From contig JANNRA010000037.1 of assembly GCA_031401035.1 (NCBI GenBank), forward strand, positions 1-43,824: a stretch of 43,824 nucleotides of DNA. The letters run 5' to 3'. This DNA is from JANNRA01 sp031401035. Lineage in GTDB: Bacteria > Desulfobacterota > Binatia > HRBIN30 > CADEER01. Each line of letters opens with the position of its first letter. The stretch's first letter is position 1. Both the position numbers and the translations under genes were made by a program. The notes beneath the pieces are model-generated. The model saw nothing but the letters and a program-made list of their open reading frames with translations, did not search any database and was not told where the DNA came from. Below are positions 9,311 to 18,655 of the stretch, piece by piece.

Positions 9311-12300
9311 ATGAAGTGGCTGCGATTGTTCGTGCTCGGGCTGATGATCGCCGTCGGCGTCACGGGAGGCCTGGCGTGGACGCTGCGCGAGCGGCTGCGC
9401 GCGGCGGCGGAACGCGTGTTGACGGAGGTGGTCGAGCGCGAGGCGAGCGTCGCCCTGGGGGTGCCGTTGCGGCTCGACGGGGTGCGCCTCGACCTCCGCC
9501 ACCTGGCGGTCGAGAGCGCCGGCGTCGCCCTCGGACCCGACGGTGCGGTCGGGCGCGTCGGCCCGCTCCGGGTTCGCCTGCTGCCGCGCAGCAGCTGGCG
9601 GCAGCGACGACCGGTCCTCGATGTCGAGGCGGCGGTGCTGCGCCTCGACCTGCCGATGCTGCTGCGCGCCCTGCCGCCGCCGGCGCTGCCGGCGGTGCCG
9701 ATCCCGGCGTTCCGCCTGCGCCGCCTCGCCGTTCGCGACGTCGAGATGACGCTCGCAGACGGCGACGTGCCACTGCATGTCGCCGCCGGCGGCATCGACG
9801 GCCAGGTGACCGCCGACGCCGCCACGGGGCGCCTGCGCTTCGCGGTACGTGCCGCCCCGGCGCTGCTGCGCCGGGGCGCAAGCACGTTGACGTTCACCAC
9901 CGCGGCGGCGCGCGGCGGCGAGCGGGCTGACGGCTGGTGGTTGCAGGGGCTCGAACTCGCCGGCGACGGGGTGGCGCTGCGCGGCGAGAGTGAGGCCGAT
10001 GCCTTGCCGCTGCGCGGCTCGGTCGATCTGGCGCGGCTGGCCGTCCTGGAGCCGACGCTGCAGCGCCTCGGCGGCGCGGCGGCCCTCGATGTCCGCCTCG
10101 AGGGACCGCTCGCGGCGGCGCGGCTGCGCGGTGCGGTGCGCGTGCCCGACCTGGTGTTCGACGGGCGGGCACTCGGCGTGGCGGAGACCGAGCTGGACCT
10201 CGACGCCGAGCGGGTGGTGGTCACCTCGGCGCAGCTGCGCGGCCTCGGCGGCGCGCTGCGCGGGCGCGGCACGCTGCAGTTCAACGCCGCGCTGACCTAC
10301 CAGACGCGCCTCGACTGGAGCGGACTGGCGGTGCGCGACCTCGCCGCCCTCGCCGGCGTCGCGGCGCCCGCCGGCGGCGTCGACGGCGAAGCCGAGGTGA
10401 GCGGCGCGCTCGAGCCGTGGCGGGTCGAGGGCACCGGCACGGGCCGGCTGCGACCGCCGCGCGGTGCGCCGGTGACCTGGAGCGGCGGCGCTCGCTGGGC
10501 GGGAGACAGCGGCGGCGGCTCGCTGGAGCTGGCGCAGGGCGCCGCCAATCGCCTCGGCGGGGATGTCCGGGTCGGCCCGCGCGGGGCACTCGCCGGCACC
10601 GTCCGCGTCGCCCTCGCCGACCCCGACGGTCTGCGTGGCGTGCTGCCGCTGGAGTCGCTGCCCGATGTGCGCGGCGCCCTGGACGCGAACGGCGAGTTGA
10701 GCGGGACGCTCGACGACCCCCGCCTCGCCGGGGCGGTGAACGGGCGCGACCTGCGTCTCGGCGGGGCGCGCCTGACGCGCCTGGCCGGACGGCTCACCGC
10801 CGACCGCCGCGCCGCGCGCAGCGATGGCCTGGTGGCGGACATCGGCGGGGGCAGGGTAACGCTGAGCGGGACGCTGGCACTCGACGCCGCGACCGCCAAT
10901 GCCTGGAGTGTGCGCGGCAGCGGTATCGATGGCGGCGCCGTAGCCGCCCTCGTCGACGCCGCCACCGGTGTCGCCCTGCCGATCGCCGGCGGAGCCCTCA
11001 GTCTTGAGGCGCGCGGCGTCGGGCCGTGGTCGGCCGTGGTGCTCGACGGCACCGCGCGCCTGGAGACGTTCTGGCTCGGTCGCGAGCAGGTGCGCCTGCT
11101 CGACGCGACCGTGCGTGCCGCGGGCGGACGCTGGACGCTCGACGCGGCGGCGCACAATCGCGCCGGCGAGCACCTCGGCCTGCGCGCCAGCGGCCGCGGC
11201 GCCGAGGAGCTGGTCATCGACGTGAGCGGCGACGGCTGGCAGCTGGCCTCACTGTGGGATGGCGAGGAGGCCGAGATGGGCGGCACGCTGCGCGCCTCCG
11301 CGGCGCTGCGCGGGCGCGCCGATGCGCTCGACGGGCGCGCGCTGCTGGCGGCCGACGACCTGGTCCTCGCCGGCCGGCGCTTTGGCACGATCGAGGTCGA
11401 CGTCACCGCGAGGCGCGGTCTCTGGGACGCGCGCACCACCCTGCTCGACGGCGCGCTGCAGGCCCAGGCGCAGGTGCGGCCGCAGCCCGGCCTGCCGTTC
11501 ACGGTCGCGTTGGACTGGCAGGCGGCGGATTTCGCGCCGCTGATCAGCGCCCGCCCCGAGCTGCACGTGCCGAGCAGCGGTACCCTGCGCGCCGAGGGCC
11601 GCCTGAGCGCGCGGGCACAGCTCGAGGCGCGCCTCGAGCTGACGGGGCTGGCGCTGACCGGCGGCGCCTACACGGCGACGGCCGAGGTTCCGGTCACTGC
11701 CTCGTGCCGCGCCGGCGTCTGCCGGCTCGAGCGGCTGGCGATGCGCGGCGACGAGGGCAGTCTGACTGTCGGCGGCGAGGTCGGCTTCGACGGCCGCGTC
11801 CGCCTGCGGCTCGAAGGCGGCGGCCGCCTGGCGCTGCTCGAACTGGTCGGCGAACCGATCCAATCGGCGCGCGGCTCGTTCACCGTCGACGCCCAGGTCG
11901 AGCACGGCCCGGCCGGCTGGGCCGTGCTGGGCGGATTGTCGTTCGACCAGGCGGGGCTCGATCTCGGGCTGCCGGCGGCGGTGACGCGCGCCAGCGGGCG
12001 CCTGGGGTTGGACGGGACGACGGTGCGCGTCGAGCAGCTCAGCGGGCGCCTCGGTACGGGGACGTTCGAGGTCGGCGGCCTGATCGATCTCACTGCTGGT
12101 CCGGCCCTGAGCTGGACGCTCGCCGACGTCGGCATGGATCCCATCCCATCGCTCGAACTCGAGACTTCCGGGTCCGGCACGCTCGAGGGGAGTTGGGAGC
12201 AGTTGCGACTCGCCGGCGAGTTGACCGTGCAGCGACTGCTTTACGATCGGCGCATCGACCTGGCCGATTTCCTGCCGGCGTTCAACCGCGCCCTGGCGGC

Positions 12301-13120
12301 GGCGCCGCGGCGGCCGGACGGGCGCGAGCTGCAACTCGCGCTGCACATCGTCGCGCCGGGCGAGCTGTACGTGGAGAATAACCTGGCCCGTCTCGAGGCG
12401 CGCGCCGATCTGCGGCTGAGCGGCACCGCCGACCGCCCGGTGCTGGACGGCCGCATCGAAGCCCTCGACGGCGAGGTGTTCTTCCGCGGCCGCACCCTCG
12501 ACCTGGTCAGCGCCACGGTCGACTTCCGTCCCGACCTCGGCCTCGCCGCCGCCCTCAACATCACCGCCGAGAGCCTGATCGACACCCCCGAGGCGTCCTA
12601 TCTGGTCGGCGTCCGCATCACCGGCACGACGCAGAATCCACGCGTGTCGCTGAGCAGCGACGACCCCAGCCTCAGTCAGACCGACATCGCGACCCTCATC
12701 ACGCTCGGGCGCACCACCGCGCAGCTGCGCGAGGGCGGCGGCGGCTTCTCGGTGTACGACGCGCTCGGCATCGTTCCCGGCCAGGTCGCCGACGCGCTCG
12801 AGGGCACGGCGACGCGGCTGCTGCCGATCGACACGATCAACTTCGAGCCGACGTTCTCACCGGTCACCGGCGCCTTCGAGCCGCAGCTCAAGCTCGGCAA
12901 GAATCTCACTGACGACCTCACGGCGTCGCTCAGCCAGACCTTCGGCGTCTCGTCGCGGACGCGCGTCGAGGTCGACTACCGCCTCGGGCCGCGCGTCTCG
13001 ATTCCGGTGTCCTGGGAGAGCCAGACCGAGAAGGAAGCCGGCGCCTTCGCCGGCGGCATTCGCATGCGCTACGAGTTCTGGCGCCTGACGCCCTACACCC
13101 TGCTGCGGGACCTTCGCTGA
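9311..13120 (+). CDS. tamB: Translocation and assembly module protein TamB (DUF490)
   Basis: The 1269-residue protein begins with a single membrane anchor (about residues 5-26), followed by a very long beta-rich region with AsmA-like repeats and a C-terminal DUF490 (TamB) domain. Landmarks include the late FFRGRTLDLVSATVDF and DIATLITLGRTT stretches (about 1060-1140). TamB spans the periplasm and works with an Omp85 partner in outer-membrane protein assembly and, by more recent views, phospholipid transport. The ATG at 9311 starts directly before the anchor and fits better than an in-frame start 75 bases upstream. The Omp85 gene follows after six bases, so the two are surely cotranscribed. 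Confidence 0.93.
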   Translation: MKWLRLFVLGLMIAVGVTGGLAWTLRERLRAAAERVLTEVVEREASVALGVPLRLDGVRLDLRHLAVESAGVALGPDGAVGRVGPLRVRLLPRSSWRQRRPVLDVEAAVLRLDLPMLLRALPPPALPAVPIPAFRLRRLAVRDVEMTLADGDVPLHVAAGGIDGQVTADAATGRLRFAVRAAPALLRRGASTLTFTTAAARGGERADGWWLQGLELAGDGVALRGESEADALPLRGSVDLARLAVLEPTLQRLGGAAALDVRLEGPLAAARLRGAVRVPDLVFDGRALGVAETELDLDAERVVVTSAQLRGLGGALRGRGTLQFNAALTYQTRLDWSGLAVRDLAALAGVAAPAGGVDGEAEVSGALEPWRVEGTGTGRLRPPRGAPVTWSGGARWAGDSGGGSLELAQGAANRLGGDVRVGPRGALAGTVRVALADPDGLRGVLPLESLPDVRGALDANGELSGTLDDPRLAGAVNGRDLRLGGARLTRLAGRLTADRRAARSDGLVADIGGGRVTLSGTLALDAATANAWSVRGSGIDGGAVAALVDAATGVALPIAGGALSLEARGVGPWSAVVLDGTARLETFWLGREQVRLLDATVRAAGGRWTLDAAAHNRAGEHLGLRASGRGAEELVIDVSGDGWQLASLWDGEEAEMGGTLRASAALRGRADALDGRALLAADDLVLAGRRFGTIEVDVTARRGLWDARTTLLDGALQAQAQVRPQPGLPFTVALDWQAADFAPLISARPELHVPSSGTLRAEGRLSARAQLEARLELTGLALTGGAYTATAEVPVTASCRAGVCRLERLAMRGDEGSLTVGGEVGFDGRVRLRLEGGGRLALLELVGEPIQSARGSFTVDAQVEHGPAGWAVLGGLSFDQAGLDLGLPAAVTRASGRLGLDGTTVRVEQLSGRLGTGTFEVGGLIDLTAGPALSWTLADVGMDPIPSLELETSGSGTLEGSWEQLRLAGELTVQRLLYDRRIDLADFLPAFNRALAAAPRRPDGRELQLALHIVAPGELYVENNLARLEARADLRLSGTADRPVLDGRIEALDGEVFFRGRTLDLVSATVDFRPDLGLAAALNITAESLIDTPEASYLVGVRITGTTQNPRVSLSSDDPSLSQTDIATLITLGRTTAQLREGGGGFSVYDALGIVPGQVADALEGTATRLLPIDTINFEPTFSPVTGAFEPQLKLGKNLTDDLTASLSQTFGVSSRTRVEVDYRLGPRVSIPVSWESQTEKEAGAFAGGIRMRYEFWRLTPYTLLRDLR

Positions 13121-13126
13121 GGCGCG

Positions 13127-15946
13127 ATGCGACGGGTCTGGGGGATTGCACTGGTCCTGGCGCTGGCGCTCGGCCTGGCGGGGGCCGCGCCGTCACCGCC
13201 CATGGCGCGCGGCGCCGACGCGGCGACCGAGCCGCCTCCGACCGACGCCGCCGCCCTCGGCCTGCCGCTGCGGGCGGTGCACTTTGAGTGCGATGCCTGG
13301 TTCGACGAGGTCGGCATGCGCGCGCAACTGCCGCTCGAGCCCGGCGCGCCGCTGACGGCAGCGCAGCTGACGGCGACGCGCGCACTCCTGGAGCGGGCGG
13401 AGATCTTCCGCGACATCGCCGTCGCGGCGCAGGTCGACGACGGGGAGGCGGTGGTGCTGATCCGGCTGGTGCGACGCAAGGTCCTCACCGCCCTCACCGT
13501 GCGCGGCTACGATCGGATGGGCTGGCGCGACGTCTTTCGCTCGCTGCGCCTGCGCACGGGCAGCTTCTACGATCGCGAGACCCTGCAGGCGGCGCGTCAG
13601 CGGCTGAAGGAGCGCTATCTGCGCATCGGCTTTCCGCATGCGCGCGTCAAGACGACGACGCGCAGGCGCGCCGGTGAAGTCGAGGTTACGGTGCAGATCA
13701 CCGAGGGGCCGCCCGAGATCGTCGCGGCAATCGTCGTCGTCGGCGAGAGCGGCGTGCCGGCGGCGACCCTGCAGCATGCGCTGCGACGCAACGTCGACCG
13801 GCCGCGTCGGCGCGAGATGGTGCGCAACGGCGAGCGCACCCTGCTCGGCCTGCTGCGCGACGCCGGCTACTTCGAGGCGGCGGTCGACGGCGAGTGGGTG
13901 CCGACGACCAGCGATGCCGGGGCGCTGTGGTTCACCGTCGATGCCGGCCCGCGCTTCGACCTGGAGGTCGTCGGCAACCGGGCGATCCGTACCTCGACCC
14001 TGCTCGACGCCATGGACCTGCGCACCCGCCTGATCGTCACCGACGGCACCTGGCGCGAGATGGCGCGGCGCATGGCCAAGCTCTACCGGGCCGACGGGTA
14101 CTACCGCGCCACCGTCAAGGCGAAGCGCCACGACGGCGATCCCGTCCGCGTGCGCTTCACCGTCGAGGAAGGGCGTCGCTACGCCATCCGCCGCCTGCGC
14201 GTCGTCGGCAACCGGGGCGTGTCGGAGCGCGCCTTGCTGGGGCAGATGAACACCCAGGCGGCGCGCTGGGTGCCGTGGCCGCGCGGCGGCATCCTGGTGC
14301 GCTCTGTGTTCGACGATGACCTGCGCCGGCTGTGGTTCTATTACCGAGAGGAGGGGTTCGCGGCGGCGGAGATCGTCGATGCGCCGATCGCCATCGACGA
14401 CGACAGCGGCGCTCTCGACGTCACGGTCGTCATCGACGAGGGGCCGCGGACCCTGGTGGCGCTGGTCGAACCGCCGCCGCTGCCGGCCGAGGTCGTCGCG
14501 CCGCCCGTGCCGCTGACCATCGGCGCGCCGTTGCGTCCGGATGACCTGGCGGCGGCGGCCAGCGCGGTGACCGCGGCGCTGCGTCGTGCCGGATTCACGA
14601 GCGCGACCGTCGAGCCGGAGGTGCGCCGGCTGCGCGCCGGCCTCGACGACCAGGCGACGATCGGCTGGCGCGTCGCGGCCGGGCCGCGCCGGACCGTTGG
14701 TGAGGTGGTGGTGCAGGGCAACGTCGAGACGCGCGACGAGGTGATCCTGCGCGAGGTGTCCTTCGCGGCAGGTGATCCGCTCGACCCGACGGCGCTGCAG
14801 CAGGGGCAGGACGACGTGTATGCGCTCGGGGCCTACCGCAGCGTCGCGGTGCGGCCGCTGTCGGAGGACGAGGCGCCGGACGTCGGCATCGCCGTGTCGC
14901 CGCGGCCGCCGGGCAGTTTTCAGTGGGGCGTCGGCTACAATACGCGCGACGGGTTCACGCTCAACGGCGAGACGGCCTACGAGAACGTCGGCCGGCGGGC
15001 GCGGCGCGCCTCGCTGCGCGGCGGATTCAGCATCGTGCCCGACGATCCCAGCTCGACGCAGTTTCTGGTCGCCCTCGGCTGGCGCGAGCCGCAGTTCCTG
15101 CGCTCGGCCTGGGTGTGGAACGCCGAACTCATCGGCGAGCGCACGACGCGCGCCATCGACCAGTTCAGCGTCGTGCGCGGCAGTCTCGGCAACGCCTTCA
15201 GCCGTTCCCTCACCCGCCGCCTGCGCGTCGGCGCCGAGGTGCAGGTCGAGTACGCCGATGTCTTCAACGTCGAGCCGCTGTCGTTCCGCAGCGAGGACGA
15301 GGGCCCGTCGTGGACCACCGCGGTCTCGCCGTTCCTGCTCTACGACGGCCGCGACGACCCCTTCGCGCCGACGCGCGGCGTCTTCAACACCGCCCGCTTC
15401 CGCTACGCCCCGCCGGGTGTCTCGACGGTGCAGTTCGGCAAGCTCAACCTGCAGCACAGCCAAGCCTATCCGCTCTTCTCCTGGTTGTCCTTGATCGGCA
15501 CCGCTCGCCTCGGCTACGGCGCCGCCTTCAGCGGCGCCGAGGTGTTGCCGATCCGCGAGCGCTATTTCGTCGGCGGCGCCACCACCGTGCGCGGCTACGC
15601 CGAGAACAGCATCGGCCCCACCGACGTCGACGGCACCGTGCTCGGCGGCGACACGGCGATGATCTTCAATTTCGAGGCGCGCGTGCCGATCTGGCGTGAG
15701 CTCAGCGGCGCCGCCTTCATCGACGTCGGCGGCCTCTTCCTGACCCAGTGCGGGGCGTCGTGCGAGCAGGCCAACGGCGTCTTCGACAACACCTTCGACT
15801 GGCGCAACTTCCGCAAGGGCGCCGGGCCCGGCCTGCGCTTCATGACTCCGGTCGGTCCGATCAGCCTCGACTACGGCTTCAAGATCGACCGCCGCTCCGG
15901 TGAATCCCTCGGCGAGTTCCACTTCAGCATCAGCGGCACCTTCTGA
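13127..15946 (+). CDS. Omp85-family outer-membrane protein (TamA/BamA-like) with about seven POTRA repeats
   Basis: The 939-residue protein has a signal peptide (about 1-29), a long run of POTRA-like repeats (about 47-597) and a 16-stranded-type barrel (about 598-939). By eye I divide the periplasmic part into about seven repeats (near 47, 119, 197, 277, 351, 446 and 521). The barrel contains the signature VRGY (in GGATTVRGYAENSIG) and ends in a phenylalanine (FHFSISGTF), the outer-membrane assembly signal. Pairing with tamB suggests a TamA role, but TamA of enterobacteria has three POTRA domains and BamA five, so the identity (TamA versus BamA) is open. A GAGGCG Shine-Dalgarno precedes the ATG. 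Confidence 0.92.
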   Translation: MRRVWGIALVLALALGLAGAAPSPPMARGADAATEPPPTDAAALGLPLRAVHFECDAWFDEVGMRAQLPLEPGAPLTAAQLTATRALLERAEIFRDIAVAAQVDDGEAVVLIRLVRRKVLTALTVRGYDRMGWRDVFRSLRLRTGSFYDRETLQAARQRLKERYLRIGFPHARVKTTTRRRAGEVEVTVQITEGPPEIVAAIVVVGESGVPAATLQHALRRNVDRPRRREMVRNGERTLLGLLRDAGYFEAAVDGEWVPTTSDAGALWFTVDAGPRFDLEVVGNRAIRTSTLLDAMDLRTRLIVTDGTWREMARRMAKLYRADGYYRATVKAKRHDGDPVRVRFTVEEGRRYAIRRLRVVGNRGVSERALLGQMNTQAARWVPWPRGGILVRSVFDDDLRRLWFYYREEGFAAAEIVDAPIAIDDDSGALDVTVVIDEGPRTLVALVEPPPLPAEVVAPPVPLTIGAPLRPDDLAAAASAVTAALRRAGFTSATVEPEVRRLRAGLDDQATIGWRVAAGPRRTVGEVVVQGNVETRDEVILREVSFAAGDPLDPTALQQGQDDVYALGAYRSVAVRPLSEDEAPDVGIAVSPRPPGSFQWGVGYNTRDGFTLNGETAYENVGRRARRASLRGGFSIVPDDPSSTQFLVALGWREPQFLRSAWVWNAELIGERTTRAIDQFSVVRGSLGNAFSRSLTRRLRVGAEVQVEYADVFNVEPLSFRSEDEGPSWTTAVSPFLLYDGRDDPFAPTRGVFNTARFRYAPPGVSTVQFGKLNLQHSQAYPLFSWLSLIGTARLGYGAAFSGAEVLPIRERYFVGGATTVRGYAENSIGPTDVDGTVLGGDTAMIFNFEARVPIWRELSGAAFIDVGGLFLTQCGASCEQANGVFDNTFDWRNFRKGAGPGLRFMTPVGPISLDYGFKIDRRSGESLGEFHFSISGTF

Positions 15947-15961
15947 GGCGGCGGGCGCGGC

Positions 15962-16495
15962 TCAGGGTGTCGGCGACGTCTGCCCGGCGAGCAACTCCTC
16001 GAAATACGCCACCATCTCCGGACTGTCCCACTTCTCCGGGCCGATGACGTGCTTGATCACCTGGCCGTCGCGATCGATGACGAACGTTTCTGGGTACCCG
16101 GTGACGCCGAAGCGGGCGGGGAGGCGGTTGTCGGCATCGAGCAGCACCGGGAAGGTCAGACCGAGCTGACGGACGAACGGCTCGACGGTCTTGGCGCCGT
16201 CGCCATCCTCCGCCACCGCCAGCATGGCGAATTCGCGCCCGCGGAAGCGCTGCCACAGCGCCTCCATGCCGGGCATCTCGTCGCGGCAGGGCGGGCACCA
16301 GGTGGCCCACAGGTTGAGGAAGACGATGCGGCCGCGCAGGTCGGCGAGGCGGACGGTCTGCCCGTTGAGATCCTGCAGGCTGAAGTCCGCCGCGGCATAG
16401 CCTGACCGGGCCCCCCCCTGCAGGTGTTGCAGCGCCATGACGGCGCCGACGACGAGCACCACCGCGATCCCCGGCGCCGCCAGGGATCGCTTCAT
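15962..16495 (-). CDS. TlpA-type thiol-disulfide oxidoreductase
   Basis: The 177-residue protein has an N-terminal membrane anchor or signal (about 8-22) and a redoxin/thioredoxin fold with the active site WCPPC (Cys67, Cys70). The cis-proline loop is GYPETFVID. TlpA/ResA-like proteins reduce disulfides in the periplasm, often for cytochrome c maturation or oxidative protein repair. The ATG overlaps the lgt stop as ATGA, so lgt-tlpA is a coupled pair. An upstream in-frame extension only reads through lgt in another frame. A link to the ccm genes at the left edge is plausible but only inferred. Confidence 0.92.
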   Translation of the reverse strand: MKRSLAAPGIAVVLVVGAVMALQHLQGGARSGYAAADFSLQDLNGQTVRLADLRGRIVFLNLWATWCPPCRDEMPGMEALWQRFRGREFAMLAVAEDGDGAKTVEPFVRQLGLTFPVLLDADNRLPARFGVTGYPETFVIDRDGQVIKHVIGPEKWDSPEMVAYFEELLAGQTSPTP

Positions 16496-17331
16496 CGCGA
16501 TCTCGCGCCGGGCGGTCGCATCTCCGGCGATGCCGCGGCGGCCCGCCCGGCGCCACCAACGCGTCGGGTCGGCGCGGGTGCCGCGCCGCGCGTCGCGATG
16601 AGGCGCCAGACGCCGATGGCGATCAGCAGCAGGCTGAAGACCTGTGCGGAGCTCAGCTCGAAGGCGACAGGCGGATTGATGCGCCAGAACTCGATGATGA
16701 ATCGCGCCCCGCCGCCGAGCACCAGGTACCACCAGAACAGGGTACCGTCGGGCTGCGGTCGCTTACGGATCGCCCACAGGAATGCGAACACCGCCATGTA
16801 GGCGAAGAACTCGTACATCGGCGTCGGATGCACCCGCACCCCCTCGGGGTACGGCCAGCCGACGATGGCAGCAGGGTAGGCCATGGCCCACGGCACCGTG
16901 GAGACGCTGCCCCAGTCCCCATCGCCGGACAGCTGGCAGCCGATGCGGCCGAGCGCGTGGCCGACGGCCATCGCCGGGGCGATGCAGTCGACCATCTTCA
17001 GCCACGGCAGACCGTGCTTCCAGATCGACCAGGAGACGGCCAGAAACCCGCCGATGAAACCGCCGTACCAGACGAAGCCCGAACCGGAGAAGATCATGCC
17101 GATCGGATCGGCGACCAGATCCTGCCAGTCCTGGATCACCGCCCACAGCTTCGAGCCGGCGATGCCGCCGACCGCGGCCCAGAACACCATGGTCGAGGCC
17201 AGCTCGCCGTTGAGGCCGCGCCGGTCCATCTCCTTGCCGGTCAACCACCCGGAGACCAGAAAGCCGATCGCCATCATGGTGCCGTAGCTGTAGATCGTCA
17301 GCGGTCCCAGCTGGAGGATTACCGGCCACAC
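16492..17331 (-). CDS. lgt: Prolipoprotein diacylglyceryl transferase
   Basis: Lgt attaches diacylglycerol to the lipobox cysteine of prolipoproteins in the inner membrane. The 279-residue protein has seven hydrophobic segments, starts with the family-typical LGPLTIYSYGTMMAIGF region and carries the signature HALGRIGCQLSGDGDWG with the key histidine and arginine. A GTG at 17329-17331 gives the usual MxPV-like start; a TTG at 17364 would add 11 residues. Neither has a clear Shine-Dalgarno. The C-terminal 30 residues are Arg/Ala/Pro-rich and cytoplasmic. The upstream AT-rich stretch (about 17395-17450) probably holds its promoter. A clear Lgt client, the lipoprotein at 33423, is encoded in this window. 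Confidence 0.94.
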   Translation of the reverse strand: MWPVILQLGPLTIYSYGTMMAIGFLVSGWLTGKEMDRRGLNGELASTMVFWAAVGGIAGSKLWAVIQDWQDLVADPIGMIFSGSGFVWYGGFIGGFLAVSWSIWKHGLPWLKMVDCIAPAMAVGHALGRIGCQLSGDGDWGSVSTVPWAMAYPAAIVGWPYPEGVRVHPTPMYEFFAYMAVFAFLWAIRKRPQPDGTLFWWYLVLGGGARFIIEFWRINPPVAFELSSAQVFSLLLIAIGVWRLIATRGAAPAPTRRVGGAGRAAAASPEMRPPGARSR

Positions 17332-17473
17332 GGAAAGGCAGGATATCGGAGAGATCGGCGACAATCCAGTCGCCCGCGACGTTGCAAGTCGATTCTCGCG
17401 AATTCAGCTAACTATTTGATCTCAATATAATTTTACGTTTTGGCCGGACCTCCCCGAAAGCCCTGTGGCCACG

Positions 17474-17502
17474 TTGACATTGACCAGGTCGGCCACTATC
17501 GT
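17474..17502 (+). promoter_or_regulatory. Sigma-70-like promoter
   Basis: A perfect -35 box TTGACA (17474-17479) is followed after exactly 17 bases by TATCGT (17497-17502), which matches the -10 consensus at 4 of 6 positions. It lies about 45 bases before the start codon of the metallopeptidase gene, inside the most AT-rich intergenic stretch of the region. Confidence 0.6.
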
Positions 17503-17546
17503 CGCAAAACTTTTCGCCCTCCAGTTTGGATTCGGAGTCGCCGACG

Positions 17547-17972
17547 ATGCACATGATCGTGCCCCCGGTGAAGGAGCGGCGGGTGATCAATCGCCTGCTC
17601 GCTGAGTTCTTCCGCGACCACAAGGTGCGGGGGTTCAACCGCGCCATCACGGAGATCTGCCGCTTCTACCGGCTGAAGCGCCCGCAGGTGGAGTGGTTCG
17701 AGTATCTCGACTGGGGCCGGACGGCGGGGCGCACCTACGAGAACGGCAAGATTCACCTCGTCCATCCGGAGAACTGGAAGCGCGGGCGCAAGTACAACTC
17801 CGAGCGCCAGTGGGTGAATGCCGTCTACCATGAGATGGGGCACTACGTGTTCTGGACCGACGCCGAGCGCAAGGCCGATGTCTTCGCGGTGCGCATGGAG
17901 CACAACGTCGCCCGCAACGGCACCATCGCCGCCACCGGCGTCGGCCGGGCGCGCCTGCGCAGCGCCGCATGA
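17547..17972 (+). CDS. Small ImmA/IrrE-like zinc metallopeptidase
   Basis: The 141-residue protein contains HEMGH (His95, Glu96, His99), the HExxH zinc-binding motif. It is followed by AERKADVFAVRM with Glu107 as a likely third ligand, the arrangement of the ImmA/IrrE (M78) family. Such peptidases often cleave repressors or anti-factors. The N-terminal 90 residues are basic and unlike the usual helix-turn-helix of this family. The ATG at 17547 has GGAG about 10 bases upstream; a TTG at 17526 is a weaker alternative. The gene overlaps the next one by ATGA and sits behind a good promoter, so the two form an operon. The substrate is unknown. Confidence 0.7.
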   Translation: MHMIVPPVKERRVINRLLAEFFRDHKVRGFNRAITEICRFYRLKRPQVEWFEYLDWGRTAGRTYENGKIHLVHPENWKRGRKYNSERQWVNAVYHEMGHYVFWTDAERKADVFAVRMEHNVARNGTIAATGVGRARLRSAA

Positions 17973-18577
17973 GCACGCCCGGAGATGGTGGGCCGCCGAG
18001 CGGCGGACCTGAGGGCGGCGCGCCTGACGGCGGCGGGCCGGCGGTCAAGGATCGGTGGTGGGTCGACACCGGCGATAAGAAGCGCGAGCGTTCGGCGCCG
18101 GTGGCCCCGGCCGCGCCGGCGCCGGTGGTCGGCGGTCGTTTCTACCGCAGCGCCATCGGCTTCGAGCAGGAGGCGGCGCGTTCGCGGCTGACCGATAACA
18201 ACGTCAAGCTGCTGATGGCGGCCAATCCGCTCGACGGCACCTGGGGGTACGTGCAGCTGGCCGAGAAGCCGCACAACGAGCAGAACCGCGAGAGCCTCGT
18301 CGCGCAGATGGCGCTCGGGCCATATGCGCGCGGCGTCGTCGTCGACTGCGGCCGGACGCTGCGCTTCATCGTCAGCGGCGAGCCGCTCGGCCAGCGCCTG
18401 ATCGATTTCACCCTCGGCGATACCCCGTCGCTCGATATCTACATCGAGGGGGAGTGGGTGCGCGAGCGCGTCTTCCGTGAGCAGCGCGGCGCTCTCAGCG
18501 CCTTCCGCCGCGCCGTCGTCGACTTCCTGTCGCCCGAGGGCATCGCCGCCTGGGACGCCATCCGCGCTCAGGTGTAG
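17969..18577 (+). CDS. Hypothetical protein, partner of metallopeptidase
   Basis: I do not recognise a family for this 202-residue protein. Residues 1-55 are Gly/Pro/Ala-rich and probably disordered. The rest looks like a folded alpha/beta domain of about 145 residues, including the stretches GRFYRSAIGFEQEAAR, LMAANPLDGTWGYVQL and SPEGIAAWDAIRAQV. It has no signal peptide, membrane segment or cysteine motif and is likely cytoplasmic. The start overlaps the metallopeptidase stop by ATGA, so translation is coupled and the product is a candidate substrate or regulator of that peptidase. That link is inference from context. Confidence 0.75.
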   Translation: MSTPGDGGPPSGGPEGGAPDGGGPAVKDRWWVDTGDKKRERSAPVAPAAPAPVVGGRFYRSAIGFEQEAARSRLTDNNVKLLMAANPLDGTWGYVQLAEKPHNEQNRESLVAQMALGPYARGVVVDCGRTLRFIVSGEPLGQRLIDFTLGDTPSLDIYIEGEWVRERVFREQRGALSAFRRAVVDFLSPEGIAAWDAIRAQV

Positions 18578-18585
18578 GGCTTCAT

Positions 18586-18642
18586 ACGGAGGCACGGAGA
18601 AGCGGAGGGCTCGTTGGGCTCTCCGTTTCTCCGTGCCTCCGT
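18586..18642. terminator. Long inverted repeat between convergent genes
   Basis: A perfect 15-bp repeat (18586-18600 with 18628-18642) is extended by a further 5-bp stem (18603-18607 with 18621-18625), enclosing a short loop. It sits between the stop of the hypothetical gene (plus) and the stop of the thiolase gene (minus), so it can act as a bidirectional terminator. The arms consist of repeated CGGAG units, which may indicate a dispersed palindromic family. Confidence 0.65.
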
Positions 18643-18655
18643 GTGCAATCCGGCG

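Noticed and set aside
9209..11173. A 654-codon open frame opposite tamB
   Set aside because: Gln/Arg/Ala-rich shadow of tamB without motifs.
13193..15922. A 909-codon open frame on the minus strand
   Set aside because: Shadow of the Omp85 gene; its residues show no domain and the sense gene is well supported.
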